NCBI RefSeq assembly: GCF_014174305.1
Contig: NZ_JABEQH010000017.1
Location: forward strand, 1-64,000
DNA length: 64,000 bases
Source: Gluconacetobacter johannae
GTDB lineage: Bacteria > Pseudomonadota > Alphaproteobacteria > Acetobacterales > Acetobacteraceae
Reading direction: 5' to 3'
Shown here piece by piece: positions 35,411-44,976 of the stretch. The notes beneath the pieces are model-generated. The model was not told the DNA's origin. It saw only the letters and a list, made by a program, of their open reading frames with translations, and did not search any database. Position numbers and translations under genes: made by a program. The first letter of the stretch is position 1; each line of letters starts with the position of its first letter.

Positions 35411-36073
35411 ATGGCCGACTTGTCGATCAAGCTCGACACGACGGCCGTCACCCGAAAACTGGCTGCGTTTCGTCGGCAGATCTCGTTCGTCGTTGCCGGT
35501 GCAATCAACGATCTCGCGTTCCAGGCGATGCGTGCCGAAAACGCGGCGATGTCGGATATCTTCGCCCATCCTCGACCCTTCACCCATCGCTCTGCTCAGG
35601 TGGAGAAGCGGGCGACCAAGGCGGACCTCACAGCCGTCGTTTCATTGCGCGATGCCCAGGCCAAATACCTGACCCCCTACGAAACCGGCGGCCCGCACGA
35701 GACGCCGGGAAAGGCGCTGCTGGTTCCTGCCGATGTCAGGCTCGACCAATACGGGCAGTTGCCCAAAGGCGCGATCAAACGGCTTGCGGCGCGGCCTGAC
35801 GTGTTCTTCGGCACTGTCCGGGGCATCACGGGCTTCTGGCTCAGGCCGCCGACGCTCGACACCAAAGGGCGACCGAAGGGTGGCCGACGTGGCGCGATGA
35901 ACAGCCGTCTGCACCAGAATACGGGGCTGACGCTGTTGCTGAGGGTCGGGCAGAACAAGCCCGTCACGAAGCGGTTGAACTTCCGACGCAGGGCCATCGA
36001 CATCGTGGAGCGGAAGGGGGCCGATGCGATCCGGGGCGCGCTGCAGAAGGCATTGGCGACGGCGCGGCCCTGA
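35411..36073 (+). CDS. Phage minor-tail-type protein placed before terminase
   Basis: The 220-residue product resembles minor tail proteins of the GpZ/HK97-gp10 kind: VTRKLAAFRRQISFVVAGAINDLAFQAMRAENAAM, then RATKADLTAVVSLRDAQAKYLTPYETGG and a C-terminal LTLLLRVGQNKPVTKRLNFRRRAIDIV. ATG 35411 has AAGGAAGG about 14 bases upstream. Such genes usually lie after the capsid gene, so the position ahead of the terminase genes is unusual. The assignment is from pattern only. Confidence 0.55.
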   Translation: MADLSIKLDTTAVTRKLAAFRRQISFVVAGAINDLAFQAMRAENAAMSDIFAHPRPFTHRSAQVEKRATKADLTAVVSLRDAQAKYLTPYETGGPHETPGKALLVPADVRLDQYGQLPKGAIKRLAARPDVFFGTVRGITGFWLRPPTLDTKGRPKGGRRGAMNSRLHQNTGLTLLLRVGQNKPVTKRLNFRRRAIDIVERKGADAIRGALQKALATARP

Positions 36074-36249
36074 GGCGAAGTGTTGCATTCCGGCAACGGT
36101 CGATCGAGCCATGCGCATGGCGCGTGGCTAGGGGTGGTCATACCCCCCCCGTGCATGGGTCCCTCTGACCCACTCCCCCGATCGGGGGTATTGCGCCAGC
36201 CCGTACGATCCCTAGCTGAGGTCATTTTTTAGGGTTGCAGTTGCAGGTC
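36074..36249. other. Gap before terminase genes with CCCCCGATCGGGGG palindrome
   Basis: 176 bp without a gene, directly before the small terminase gene, where lambda-type phages carry cos. It contains the perfect 14-bp palindrome at 36175-36188 and another C/G-run inverted pair (GGGG..CCCC) near 36130-36150. It is a candidate cos or terminase-binding region. No lambda cosN match was seen. Confidence 0.4.
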
Positions 36250-36801
36250 ATGGCGGGATCCATCAGCCAGAGCGAAGCGGCCCGCCGAGCGGGCGTGAGT
36301 CGTGCCGCCATCCAGAAGCATCTAGCCTCAGGCAGGATTGTTTCGGACGGCAATAAGGTGGACCTCGCCTCGTTCGAGGTCTGGATGGCATGCCGGTCCG
36401 ACCTGCAACCCGGGGTGCAACCTGCGACCCCGCCGGTTGCAGTTCCGGGCCAGCCCTCCGAGGCACCTGAAACCGCGGCGGCGCACCTCATCAACGAGAA
36501 CGGGGCGCCCTATCAGACGCCCGAAGCCATCCGGATCAAGGAGAACTACAACGCCCTCCTGAAGCAGCTCGAATACGACCTGAAGTCCGGAAAGGTCGTC
36601 GAGGCCGCCCTGGTGACGAAAGCGGTGGGCGAGGAATACGCGCGGGTCCGCACACGCCTCCTGGCTATACCCGCGGAACAGGCGCCGGCGCTGCACCGAT
36701 GCAAGACCGTCGCCGAACTCCAGGACCGGCTCCTGACCCTCATCACCAGAGTCCTTGAAGAACTGACATCTGATGGAGATCCAGACCCCGGCCGGAGCTG
36801 A
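36250..36801 (+). CDS. Terminase small subunit (Nu1-like)
   Basis: The 183-residue product starts with an HTH (SISQSEAARRAGVSRAAIQKHLASGRI, residues 4-30), as in phage Nu1 proteins that bind cos DNA. A Pro-rich linker and a helical C-terminal domain (AIRIKENYNALLKQLEYDLKSGKVVEAALV) follow, which should contact the large subunit. ATG 36250 is preferred to TTG 36235. Overlaps the large-subunit gene by 29 nt. Confidence 0.82.
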   Translation: MAGSISQSEAARRAGVSRAAIQKHLASGRIVSDGNKVDLASFEVWMACRSDLQPGVQPATPPVAVPGQPSEAPETAAAHLINENGAPYQTPEAIRIKENYNALLKQLEYDLKSGKVVEAALVTKAVGEEYARVRTRLLAIPAEQAPALHRCKTVAELQDRLLTLITRVLEELTSDGDPDPGRS

Positions 36802-38803
36802 TCCCCAATACCTGCCCGGCTACGCGACATTCCTGGGCGGCCTGGCGGCGGCCCGCCGGGCCAACCTTCGGCCGCCGCCCAAGCTATCCCTGAGCGAATG
36901 GGCCGGGCGTTATGCGATCCTGTCGCGGGAAACGAGCGCGCAGACAGGCCGCTTCGAGGCATTCGCCTACCAGATCGGCATGATGGATGCCGTCACGGAC
37001 CCGACCGTCGAACAGGTCTCGGTGATGAAGTCGGCCCGAGTCGGCTACACCAAGATCCTGGATCACGTGGTCGGATATTACCTGCACCAGGATCCCTCCC
37101 CGATCCTGATGGTGCAGCCTCGCGAAAGCGATGCGGAAGACTACAGCAAGTCCGAAATCGCCCCGATGCTTCGGGACACGCCTGTGCTGGCCGAGATCGC
37201 CGGCGATCCGAAAGCCAAGTCGACCGAGCAGACCCTGCTGAAGAAGACTATGCTGAACGGGTCTTCCCTCACTCTCGTGGGGGCCAATAGCCCGGGCGGA
37301 TTCCGGCGCATCACGGCTCGCATCATCCTGTTCGATGAAGTTGACGGCTATCCCAGCGGCGGCGCGGGGGCGGAGGGCGATCAGATCGCCCTGGGCACGA
37401 AGCGGTCGGAGACCTTCTGGAACCGCAAGATCGTCGCCGGATCGACACCGACGGTTGCCGGCATCAGCCGTATCGAAAAGAGGTTCGATGAGGGCGACCG
37501 GCGCCGGTTTCATGTGCCGTGCCCGCATTGCGGGGAGGCGCAGGTTCTGGAATGGGGCGGCCCGGACTCGCCGCACGGGATCAAATGGGACAAGGCCGAG
37601 GACGGCGCGCATCTGCCGGAAACGGCGCATTACGTGTGCCGGCACAACGGCTGCATCATCGAGGACGTCGACAAGCCGGGCATGATCGCCGGCGGCGAAT
37701 GGATCGCCGAGGCGCCGTTCAAGGGCCATGCGTCGTTCCACATCTGCGCCCTCTATTCGCTGTTCCCGAACGCGGCCTGGTCGAAGCTGGTAGGCGAATG
37801 GCTGAAGGTGAAGGCCGACCCGCTCCAGCGGCAGACCTTCATCAACCTGGTCCTCGGCGAACCCTACGAGGACCGCGGGGACGGCGCGCTGAACGAGGTG
37901 ACGCTGGCCGCGCGGGTCGAGACTTGGGCGGCGGAGGTGCCTGACGGCGTCGCCGTGCTCACGGCCGCCGGCGATACGCAGGACGACCGCGTTGAACTGG
38001 AGATCGCCGGCTGGGGTCGCAATGAAGAGCGCTGGTCGATCGCCCACATCGTGATCGAGGGCGATCCAGACGGACCGGAATTGTGGGGGCGGGTCGATGA
38101 GGTCCTGAAGCGCCAGTGGTTCCGGGCAGACGGCCGACCATTCACCGTCATGGCTGCCTGCATCGACTCTGGCGGCCACCATACGCAGAAGGTCTACGAG
38201 TTCTGCAAGGCGCGGCTGGGCCGCAAGATCTGGGCCGTGAAGGGCGAATCCGCCCGCGGCGGCGCACGCTCGCCGGTCTGGCCGACAAAGCGGCCCACCG
38301 CGCGGACAAAGGCGTCCTTTCGTCCGGTCATCATCGGCGTCAATGCGGCGAAGGACGTCATTCGGAGCCGGCTGCACCTGGATCCCCCGAAAAATGGGGA
38401 ATCATGTGCGGGCTTCATGCATTACCCCGCCGACCGGGACATCAACTATTTCGCGCAGATGGTGGCCGAACGGTCGGTCCGGAAGCACGAACGCGGCCAG
38501 GTGTTCCGGGTCTGGGAGTTGTTGCCCGGTCGGCGGAACGAGGCCCTCGATCTGGCGGTCTACAGCTACGCCGCGCTGTGCGGTCTGCTCTATTTCGGCC
38601 TGCAACTGAACAAACGGGCCGATCAGGCCGCCGCGACCCTGCCGGATCTCGCCGCCCGACAGGAGGCGCCGCCGAGTGCAGCCGGCGACCCCGCTCCATC
38701 GGATCGCATCGGCCAGGAGGTGGCGGTGACAGACGGCCGCCCCCTGGCCAGGGCAGCACCTGAGCCGCCGAAGGCGCGGCGATCTCGCTGGGACTATTCG
38801 TGA
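36773..38803 (+). CDS. Terminase large subunit, GpA family
   Basis: The 676-residue product is the ATP-driven DNA packaging motor and nuclease, of the lambda GpA family. A Walker-A-like segment VMKSARVGYTK lies at residues 84-94 and Walker B IILFDEVD at 184-191. Zinc-like CPHCGEAQ (about residue 246) and the nuclease half follow (VLTAAGDTQDDRVELEIAGWG, CIDSGGHHTQ). Length is close to lambda GpA (641). It starts the lambda-like head module. Confidence 0.93.
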   Translation: MEIQTPAGADPQYLPGYATFLGGLAAARRANLRPPPKLSLSEWAGRYAILSRETSAQTGRFEAFAYQIGMMDAVTDPTVEQVSVMKSARVGYTKILDHVVGYYLHQDPSPILMVQPRESDAEDYSKSEIAPMLRDTPVLAEIAGDPKAKSTEQTLLKKTMLNGSSLTLVGANSPGGFRRITARIILFDEVDGYPSGGAGAEGDQIALGTKRSETFWNRKIVAGSTPTVAGISRIEKRFDEGDRRRFHVPCPHCGEAQVLEWGGPDSPHGIKWDKAEDGAHLPETAHYVCRHNGCIIEDVDKPGMIAGGEWIAEAPFKGHASFHICALYSLFPNAAWSKLVGEWLKVKADPLQRQTFINLVLGEPYEDRGDGALNEVTLAARVETWAAEVPDGVAVLTAAGDTQDDRVELEIAGWGRNEERWSIAHIVIEGDPDGPELWGRVDEVLKRQWFRADGRPFTVMAACIDSGGHHTQKVYEFCKARLGRKIWAVKGESARGGARSPVWPTKRPTARTKASFRPVIIGVNAAKDVIRSRLHLDPPKNGESCAGFMHYPADRDINYFAQMVAERSVRKHERGQVFRVWELLPGRRNEALDLAVYSYAALCGLLYFGLQLNKRADQAAATLPDLAARQEAPPSAAGDPAPSDRIGQEVAVTDGRPLARAAPEPPKARRSRWDYS

Positions 38804-39075
38804 TGGCAAAGTCGATCTTCCCCGTTCCGGGCGGGACCTGGGCGGGAATGACGGAACAGCAGGTGACGACAGCCCGCAACGCGGCCCAGGCCGCGCTTCT
38901 GGCGCTGCTGAGCGGCACGCGGCCAATGTCCGCCGGCTACACGCAGGGGGACGGCGGCCGCAACGTCACTTTCGCCGGGGCGTCCGAGACGCAGTTGCGG
39001 AACAACCTTCGTGAACTGAATGCCCTGCTGGGTGTCGGGACGCCCCGACGGGCGATGAGGATCTATTTCCGATGA
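38803..39075 (+). CDS. gpW-like head-tail connector protein
   Basis: The 90-residue product lies between terminase and portal, as lambda W does, and is of similar size. The helical segments around MTEQQVTTARNAAQAALLALLSGTRPMS and ETQLRNNLRELNALLG fit gpW. TGATG couples it to the terminase gene and ATGA to the portal gene. Confidence 0.75.
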   Translation: MAKSIFPVPGGTWAGMTEQQVTTARNAAQAALLALLSGTRPMSAGYTQGDGGRNVTFAGASETQLRNNLRELNALLGVGTPRRAMRIYFR

Positions 39076-40715
39076 AGCCTGGCCTGCTTTCGCGCATCCG
39101 CAATCGCCTGACCGGAAGCGGCGGCGCGCGGGCTGGCTTCCCCATGACCCTTCCGGGAAGCTGGATGGGAGGCATGGGGGGCGGCTTCGCCTATGACGGC
39201 GCCAATATGCTCGGCAGCGAGAGCGCCGAGTGGAATCCCTGGCTCCGGTCGCCGGACGCGGAGATCAATCTCGACCGCGATCGCATGGTCGCACGGGCCC
39301 GGGATCTGTTCCGCAACGACGGGTGGGCGCGTGGCAGCATCACCCGCATCGCGGACAACGTCGTCGGCAGCCAGTTCCGCCTGGTCGCCAAGCCGGACTA
39401 TCGCGCCCTCACCCAGCGGTATGGGAAGGCGTTCGACGCGGTCTGGGCGCAGGAATTCCGCCAGGCCGTCGAAGCGGAATGGCGCATGTGGTCGGAAGAT
39501 CCGCTTCTGTTCGGCGACGCCGCCCGCAAGCTGACCGTCACCCAGATCTTCCGGCTGGCCTTCATGCACCAGATGAAGGACGGCGAGACGATCGCGGTCC
39601 TGCGCTGGATGCCCGAGCGCAAGGAGGAAGGAGCCGACTATGCGACCACGCTGCAGCTGATCCATCCCGACCGGCTGTCGAATCCCTATCAGCAGCTCGA
39701 CACACACTGGCTGCGGGGCGGCGTCGAGGTCGATGATGACGGCGCGCACATCGCCTATCACATCCGCCAGGCACACCAGTATGACTACTTCGACGCCGTC
39801 GAGAGCATGATCTGGGACCGGATCCCGCGCTTCACCCCCTGGGGGCGCCCGATCGTCGTTCATTCCTACGATTTCGACGATGCCGGGCAGCACCGCGGCC
39901 TCAGTGCCTTCACGCCGGTCCTGAACCGCTTTCGTATGCTGGCGCGCTACGACCAGGCCGAACTGCAGCAGGCGCTGACGCAGACCATCTTCGCGACGTT
40001 CGTGCAGAGCCCCTACGACCCGGAGGATGTCCGGAACGGCATGGAGGATGGCGAACTCAGCGAATACCAGAAGATCCGGCAGGACTGGCACAAGGACAAC
40101 CCCCTGACGCTGGGCGGTGTCCGGATCCCGGTCATGCCGCCTGGCGAAGAGGTGAAGACCGTCGCATCGACCCGCCCGAACAGCGGTTTCGATGCCTTCC
40201 AGGGCACGTTCCTGCGGAATTTTGCCGCGGCGATCGGGACATCCGCCGAACAGTTGAGCATGGACTACAGCAAGACGAACTACAGTTCATCGCGCTCTTC
40301 CATGCTGGAGATGTGGAAGACGATGCATCGCCGGCGGAACGACTTCGCGGTCAGCTTCGCCAACCCGACCTATGGCGGGTTCCTCGAAGAGGCGTTCGAC
40401 CAGGGGCGCGTCCCCCTGCCCCGGAACGCGCCTGATTTCCTCGAAGGTCGCGCGGCCTATGCGCGGTGCAGCTGGATCGGGCCAGGCCGCGGATGGGTCG
40501 ATCCCGTCTCGGAACGCCAGGGCGCGGTCCTCGGCCTCGATGCCGGGTTCGGCACCCTGGAGCGCGAATGCGCCGAGCAGGGCCTCGATTACGAGGAGGT
40601 CCTCGATCAGCGGCGGGTCGAACGGCAGATGATGACCGAGCGCGGGCTGCCCTTCCCGCAATGGGCCGTCGGCGCGCCGGCCGGCCTGACCACCCAGAAA
40701 CCGGACCCGACATGA
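39072..40715 (+). CDS. Portal protein, lambda GpB family
   Basis: The 547-residue product forms the portal ring at the head vertex. Family traits are LVARARDLFRNDGWARGSITRIADNVVG near residues 72-100, WSEDP, LIHPDRLSNPY and IGTSAEQLSMDYSKTNYSSSRSSMLEMWK near residues 391-420. Length matches lambda B. Coupled with its neighbours by overlaps of 4 nt. Confidence 0.93.
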   Translation: MKPGLLSRIRNRLTGSGGARAGFPMTLPGSWMGGMGGGFAYDGANMLGSESAEWNPWLRSPDAEINLDRDRMVARARDLFRNDGWARGSITRIADNVVGSQFRLVAKPDYRALTQRYGKAFDAVWAQEFRQAVEAEWRMWSEDPLLFGDAARKLTVTQIFRLAFMHQMKDGETIAVLRWMPERKEEGADYATTLQLIHPDRLSNPYQQLDTHWLRGGVEVDDDGAHIAYHIRQAHQYDYFDAVESMIWDRIPRFTPWGRPIVVHSYDFDDAGQHRGLSAFTPVLNRFRMLARYDQAELQQALTQTIFATFVQSPYDPEDVRNGMEDGELSEYQKIRQDWHKDNPLTLGGVRIPVMPPGEEVKTVASTRPNSGFDAFQGTFLRNFAAAIGTSAEQLSMDYSKTNYSSSRSSMLEMWKTMHRRRNDFAVSFANPTYGGFLEEAFDQGRVPLPRNAPDFLEGRAAYARCSWIGPGRGWVDPVSERQGAVLGLDAGFGTLERECAEQGLDYEEVLDQRRVERQMMTERGLPFPQWAVGAPAGLTTQKPDPT

Positions 40716-41575
40716 GCCGCCTTCCCCATCTGGCGCAACGGCTGTTCAACACGCCGGTCGCCATCCACCCGCAGAAGGCCGAGATCGTCGTCGCCGCCCT
40801 GGCCGACCGCCTGGGCGTCACGCATCTGTTCCGCGATGGCGGCACGGTTGCCCTTCAGCCGAAGGCCATGCTGCTCGACGAGGCCGACCGCGCGCCGGAT
40901 CGTGCCTATGACGTCGTCGCGGGCATCGCGGTCATTCCTGTCGCGGGTACGCTGGTTCAGAAGCTGGGCTCGCTGCGGCCCTTCTCGGGCATGACCGGCT
41001 ATGACGGCGTCCGCATGAACTTCCTCGCCGCCCTGAACGATGAGGACGTCGACGCCATCGTGCTCGACATCGACAGCCCGGGCGGCGAGGTCGCCGGATG
41101 CTTCGACCTGGCCGACCTGATCTTCGCCAGCCGGGGCAAGAAGCCGATCTGGTCAATCCTGAACGAAAATGCGTTCAGCGCGGCCTACGCCATCGCCTCG
41201 GCCGCGGACCGGATCACCGTGCCGCGGACGGGTGGAACCGGGTCGATCGGCGTGATCTGCATGCATGTCGATATGACCCAGGCCCTGTCGAAGGCCGGCG
41301 TCGTCGTCACGCTGATCCGGTACGGCGCCCACAAGGCCGAGGGGTCCGAATACGAATCCCTCTCCGAGGGCGCGCTCGCGCGCATGCAGTCCGACATCGA
41401 CCAGATGGGCAACCTGTTCTGCGACACGGTCGCGCGGAACCGGAAGCTTCGCCCGTCGGTCGTCCGTGGCTTCGAGGCCCGAACCTTCCTGGGCGGCGCC
41501 GGCGTCGATGTCGGTCTTGCCGATGCCGTCCTGGCCCCGGACGCGGCTTTCGCCGAGCTGGCCCGCTCTCTCTGA
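40712..41575 (+). CDS. S49-family head maturation protease (GpC-like)
   Basis: The 287-residue product is an SppA/ClpP-type serine protease that processes the phage prohead. Visible features are LDIDSPGGEV (residues 118-127), the nucleophile S156 in NENAFSAAYAIAS, and GGTGSIGV (174-181). In lambda, C and the scaffold Nu3 share one frame; here the scaffold-like protein is a separate downstream gene. ATG 40712 overlaps the portal stop. Confidence 0.9.
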   Translation: MSRLPHLAQRLFNTPVAIHPQKAEIVVAALADRLGVTHLFRDGGTVALQPKAMLLDEADRAPDRAYDVVAGIAVIPVAGTLVQKLGSLRPFSGMTGYDGVRMNFLAALNDEDVDAIVLDIDSPGGEVAGCFDLADLIFASRGKKPIWSILNENAFSAAYAIASAADRITVPRTGGTGSIGVICMHVDMTQALSKAGVVVTLIRYGAHKAEGSEYESLSEGALARMQSDIDQMGNLFCDTVARNRKLRPSVVRGFEARTFLGGAGVDVGLADAVLAPDAAFAELARSL

Positions 41576-41613
41576 TCCGCGCGTCAGCGCGCAATCCATC
41601 AAGGAATTCATTC

Positions 41614-42291
41614 ATGGCACGCAATCTCATGCGGTCCCTGTCGTTTGCCCATCTCATCGGCGGAGGTGCCGCGGCCGCCGGGCGCGCGCGTCGCGCGGCG
41701 GATGATGACGACCAGGAAAGCGATGCCGCCCCGGGCGCCGAAGGCGAGGACGACGACCAGCCGTCCGGCAGCCGCGCGCGTCGCGCCCGTGGTGAAGACG
41801 ATGACAACTCCGGAAACGGCGATGACGGGGATGGCGACGCGGGCGATGAGGACGCCCCGTCGGGCCGCCGTGCCCGGGGCGAAGGCGGCGATGATGATGC
41901 CGATGACACGCCGTCTGGCCGCCGTGCGCGCCGTGCCCAGGGCGAGGACGACGACTGCGAGGATGACGAGGAGAACGACCCGCAGGCCTCCGCCGCGCGT
42001 CGGCGCGAGCGTGCCCGCTGCGCCGCGATCTTCGCCAGCCCGGCCGCCGCAAGCCGGCCGGACCTGGCGGCGCACCTCGCCTTCAACACGTCCCTGCCGC
42101 GCCGGGAGGCCCTCGGTCTCCTGAAGGCGGCGGCCTCCGGGCAGAAGTCCGGCGGAAGCGGCCTCGCCAACGCCATGGCTCGCTTCGGCAACCAGCGGGT
42201 CAGCGGCGGCGCTCCGGCCCCCAGCCGGCGCGAGGCGGTGGCCGCCAGCTGGGACGCGGCGGCGCGGCGCGCCGGAATCAAGCGGTCCTGA
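41614..42291 (+). CDS. Scaffold-like acidic repeat protein, 225 aa
   Basis: Residues 30-130 consist of Asp/Glu runs broken by the repeated basic unit PSGRRAR (three copies, the first being PSGSRAR). The last 95 residues are helical and Ala/Arg-rich (ARCAAIFASPAAASRPDLAAHLAFNT..REAL), as seen in the C-terminal part of phage head protease/scaffold fusions. Position between protease and decoration protein fits a scaffolding role. The repeat DNA is low complexity. Confidence 0.65.
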   Translation: MARNLMRSLSFAHLIGGGAAAAGRARRAADDDDQESDAAPGAEGEDDDQPSGSRARRARGEDDDNSGNGDDGDGDAGDEDAPSGRRARGEGGDDDADDTPSGRRARRAQGEDDDCEDDEENDPQASAARRRERARCAAIFASPAAASRPDLAAHLAFNTSLPRREALGLLKAAASGQKSGGSGLANAMARFGNQRVSGGAPAPSRREAVAASWDAAARRAGIKRS

Positions 42292-42328
42292 TCATTCCCC
42301 GCCTCGCCAGATCTGAAAGGAGCTGACC

Positions 42329-42985
42329 ATGGTCAGTCCCGTGCTTACCGAACATTTCTACACCGCAGCCTTCCTGGTCAGGGAGGCCAACGGCTTCCTG
42401 TCCCGCGACAAGGGAATCGTCCTGAACGAGACGTCCGAGGATGTCTCGATGGATGGCGGCCTGATCCTCAGTCTCGCCACCCCGGTCACGGCGGATTTCG
42501 TGGTGTCCGAGGGCAACACCGGAAACGGCACGATCGGCGCCATCACGGTGGCGGACGGCACCACGCCGACCAACTATGCGATCGCCTTCACGGCCGCGAC
42601 GGACTTCACCGTGACGGCGCCGAACGGAACCGCGCTGGGAAGCGGCACCACGGGAACGGCGTTCGCGGCCGGCGGCCTGTCCTTCACCATCACGGCCGGC
42701 ACGACTGCCTTTGTGGCGGGCGATTCCTTCACCATCGTCGTGGTGCCGGCTGGCCCGACCCAGTACGTGCCCTATACGGGCGGCAGCGCCGCAGCGGCGA
42801 TCCTGTATGACCGCCTGTATGTCCTGGCCGACACGGCGCGGCATGTGACGGTGATCTCCCGCATGGCCGAGGTGAACGGCTCGGAACTGCGCTGGGACCC
42901 GTCGGTCACCGGCGCGGCCAATGCCGCGACGCTGCAGGCCCAGGCCCTGGCGCAGCTCGCGACCGCCGGCGTCATCGCCCGCTGA
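42329..42985 (+). CDS. Head decoration protein (gpD-like) with inserted domain
   Basis: The 218-residue product starts (LTEHFYTAAFLVREANGFLSRDKGIVL) and ends (YVPYTGGSAAAAILYDRL, then VTVISRMAEVNGSELRWD) like gpD-type decoration proteins that clamp the capsid. About 95 residues between them (60-155) form a Thr/Gly-rich beta repeat (GTIGAITVADG.., FTVTAPNGTALG.., FTITAGTTAFVAGDSFT). That makes it about twice the usual size. Good AAAGGAG before the start. Confidence 0.85.
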   Translation: MVSPVLTEHFYTAAFLVREANGFLSRDKGIVLNETSEDVSMDGGLILSLATPVTADFVVSEGNTGNGTIGAITVADGTTPTNYAIAFTAATDFTVTAPNGTALGSGTTGTAFAAGGLSFTITAGTTAFVAGDSFTIVVVPAGPTQYVPYTGGSAAAAILYDRLYVLADTARHVTVISRMAEVNGSELRWDPSVTGAANAATLQAQALAQLATAGVIAR

Positions 42986-43089
42986 TCTTCCGGCCCCGCG
43001 CCGCTCTCTTCTGACCCTTCTTTGGCCCTTCGGTCACCCGCCCGCCACACTGGCCGGCGGGCATAGCCGCGTACGGCCCGGATACCGAC

Positions 43090-44124
43090 ATGACCATTCT
43101 TGACGTCTTTCGCCAGGACCCGTTCACCTCGATCGAACTGACGAGCTATGTGGACCGCGTCCCGTTCCAGCCCACGGGTATCGGCGATCTCAACCTGTTC
43201 GACGACAACCCGATCCGCACGACGGCGCTGGCCGTCGAGCGCCGTGACCAGAAGCTGGTCATCATCCCGACCAGCGAACGCGGCGCGCCGCCCGTCGAGC
43301 GTACGACCGAAAAGCGCCAGATGAGGTATTTCGAGGTCCCGCGCCTGGCGCACGGCGATACGGTCTATGCCGTCGAACTGCAGAACATCCGCCAGTTCGG
43401 CGAACAGACCGTGCTGATGCAGGTCCAGACCGAAATCGCGCGCCGCCTGTCCGGCCCGACCGGCCTGACGGCGAACATGGAATATACCTGGGAGCTGCAC
43501 CGCCTCGCGGCCGTGCAGGGCCTGCTGCTGGATAGCGACGGGTCCCTCCTGTTCAACTGGTTCGACGAATTCGGTGTGGAGCGGCCTGTCGAGGTCGGCT
43601 TCAACCTCACCAACCCGACCCCGAAGGATGGCGCGCTCCGCATCCAGTGCAACCAGATCGTCCGTAACATGATGCGCCAGGCCCAGGGCGCGTGGCTGCC
43701 CAGCACCCGCGTGATGGCGATCTGCGGCGACGAATTCTGGGACAACCTGATCTCGCACAACGACGTGCTGAAGACCTACTACAACTGGGAAGCCGCGCGG
43801 GAACTGCGCAAGGGCACCGCCTTCGAGGCGATGGATTTCGGCGGGATCAGCTGGTTCAACTATCGTGGCTCGAACGACAACACCACGATCGCCATCCCGA
43901 CCGACAAGGTGAAGTTCTTCCCGTCCGGCGCGCCCGGCGTCTTCCAGCGCGCCCTGGCCCCGGGCGAGAGCGTGGAATGGGTGAACACGCTGGGCAAGCC
44001 GATCTACGTCATTCCGATCATCGACCGTGATCGGAATTTCTGGTGGCGGATGGAGGCCTATTCCTACCCGCTGCACATCTGCACGCGCCCGGAGATCCTG
44101 ATGTCCGGTCGCATGCAGGCCTGA
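43090..44124 (+). CDS. Major capsid protein, lambda gpE family
   Basis: The 344-residue product builds the capsid shell. Family features are FTSIELTSYVDRVPFQPTGIGDLNLFDD at the start, TKRQM-like EKRQMRYFEVPRLAHGD, and the C-terminal TLGKPIYVIPIIDRDRNFWWRMEAYSYPLHICTRPEILM. Length equals lambda E (341). It stands after a 104-bp gap and probably has its own strong ribosome binding site. Confidence 0.93.
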   Translation: MTILDVFRQDPFTSIELTSYVDRVPFQPTGIGDLNLFDDNPIRTTALAVERRDQKLVIIPTSERGAPPVERTTEKRQMRYFEVPRLAHGDTVYAVELQNIRQFGEQTVLMQVQTEIARRLSGPTGLTANMEYTWELHRLAAVQGLLLDSDGSLLFNWFDEFGVERPVEVGFNLTNPTPKDGALRIQCNQIVRNMMRQAQGAWLPSTRVMAICGDEFWDNLISHNDVLKTYYNWEAARELRKGTAFEAMDFGGISWFNYRGSNDNTTIAIPTDKVKFFPSGAPGVFQRALAPGESVEWVNTLGKPIYVIPIIDRDRNFWWRMEAYSYPLHICTRPEILMSGRMQA

Positions 44125-44129
44125 CGGTC

Positions 44130-44489
44130 ATGAGCCTGGACTGGGGAAGTCTGGTCCTCGGCCCCTGCGAAACGATCTTCGGCGAGCCGGTGACCTGGCA
44201 GTCGTCGCAGGGAGGCGCCCCCGTGCAGGCCACGGGCGTCTTCGACGAGGGCTACAAGGGCCTGGAGATCATCGGGGGCGATGACGGCATGGCGCCGACG
44301 CACGTCACGTCCAGCCTGCCGCGTCTCGGTGTGAGGCTCTCGCAGTTCCCTGCCGCCGCCGCACAGGGCGACACCCTGGTCATCCGGGGAATCTCCTACG
44401 CGATCCGCGAAATCCAGCCGGACAGCCATGGCGGCGCGCGGATAGAGCTGAATATCGGAGCCACGAATTATGACCCTCTATCGGGTTGA
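44130..44489 (+). CDS. Head-tail joining protein (gpFII-like)
   Basis: The 119-residue product directly follows the capsid gene and starts MSLDWGSLVLGPCETIFGEPVTW, with a C-terminal IRGISYAIREIQPDSHGGARIELN. Size and position fit the Gifsy-2/FII-type head-tail joining family. Overlaps the next gene by 20 nt. Confidence 0.7.
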   Translation: MSLDWGSLVLGPCETIFGEPVTWQSSQGGAPVQATGVFDEGYKGLEIIGGDDGMAPTHVTSSLPRLGVRLSQFPAAAAQGDTLVIRGISYAIREIQPDSHGGARIELNIGATNYDPLSG

Positions 44490-44964
44490 ACTGCGGGAGG
44501 CCGCCGCCACGGCGCTGAAGGCCGCCAACACGATCGCCGGCGCCAAGGTCTTCACGGCGCGCAGCCTGCCGACGACATCGGCCGGGCTGCCGTCGATCTA
44601 TCTCCAGGTGCCGACGGATCGGGCGGAGAGCGCCGGGCGGGCCGCCCCCGGATTCACGCGGGTGGCCTATCTCGTGGCGCGGGGGCGCGTCGCGCAGGGC
44701 GCGCCCGGACAGGTCGAGACGGCGCTCGATACGCTCGCCGAGCAGATCGAGCTGGCCATCATGTGCGATGCGCCCTTGCAGGCGATGATCCAGCAGGTCA
44801 CCGAGATTCAGACCGAGGTGAAGGTCACCAGCGAAACGGGTGACCATCTGGGCGAGGTCCGGATGATCTTCGGGCTGGAATTCACCGAATACTTCCCCGT
44901 TGCCGGAACGCCGCTGACCCAGATCACCGGCGAGATCGAGGCGTTCGACAATCTCCAGTCCTGA
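44470..44964 (+). CDS. Tail completion/terminator protein (gpU-like)
   Basis: The 164-residue product (LREAAATALKAANTIAGAKVFTARSLPTTSAGLPSIYLQVP...ALDTLAEQIELAIM) looks like minor tail protein U-type terminators that cap the tail end. Position between head joining and tail sheath genes supports it. Confidence 0.65.
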   Translation: MTLYRVELREAAATALKAANTIAGAKVFTARSLPTTSAGLPSIYLQVPTDRAESAGRAAPGFTRVAYLVARGRVAQGAPGQVETALDTLAEQIELAIMCDAPLQAMIQQVTEIQTEVKVTSETGDHLGEVRMIFGLEFTEYFPVAGTPLTQITGEIEAFDNLQS

Positions 44965-44976
44965 AGGACTCCCGAC

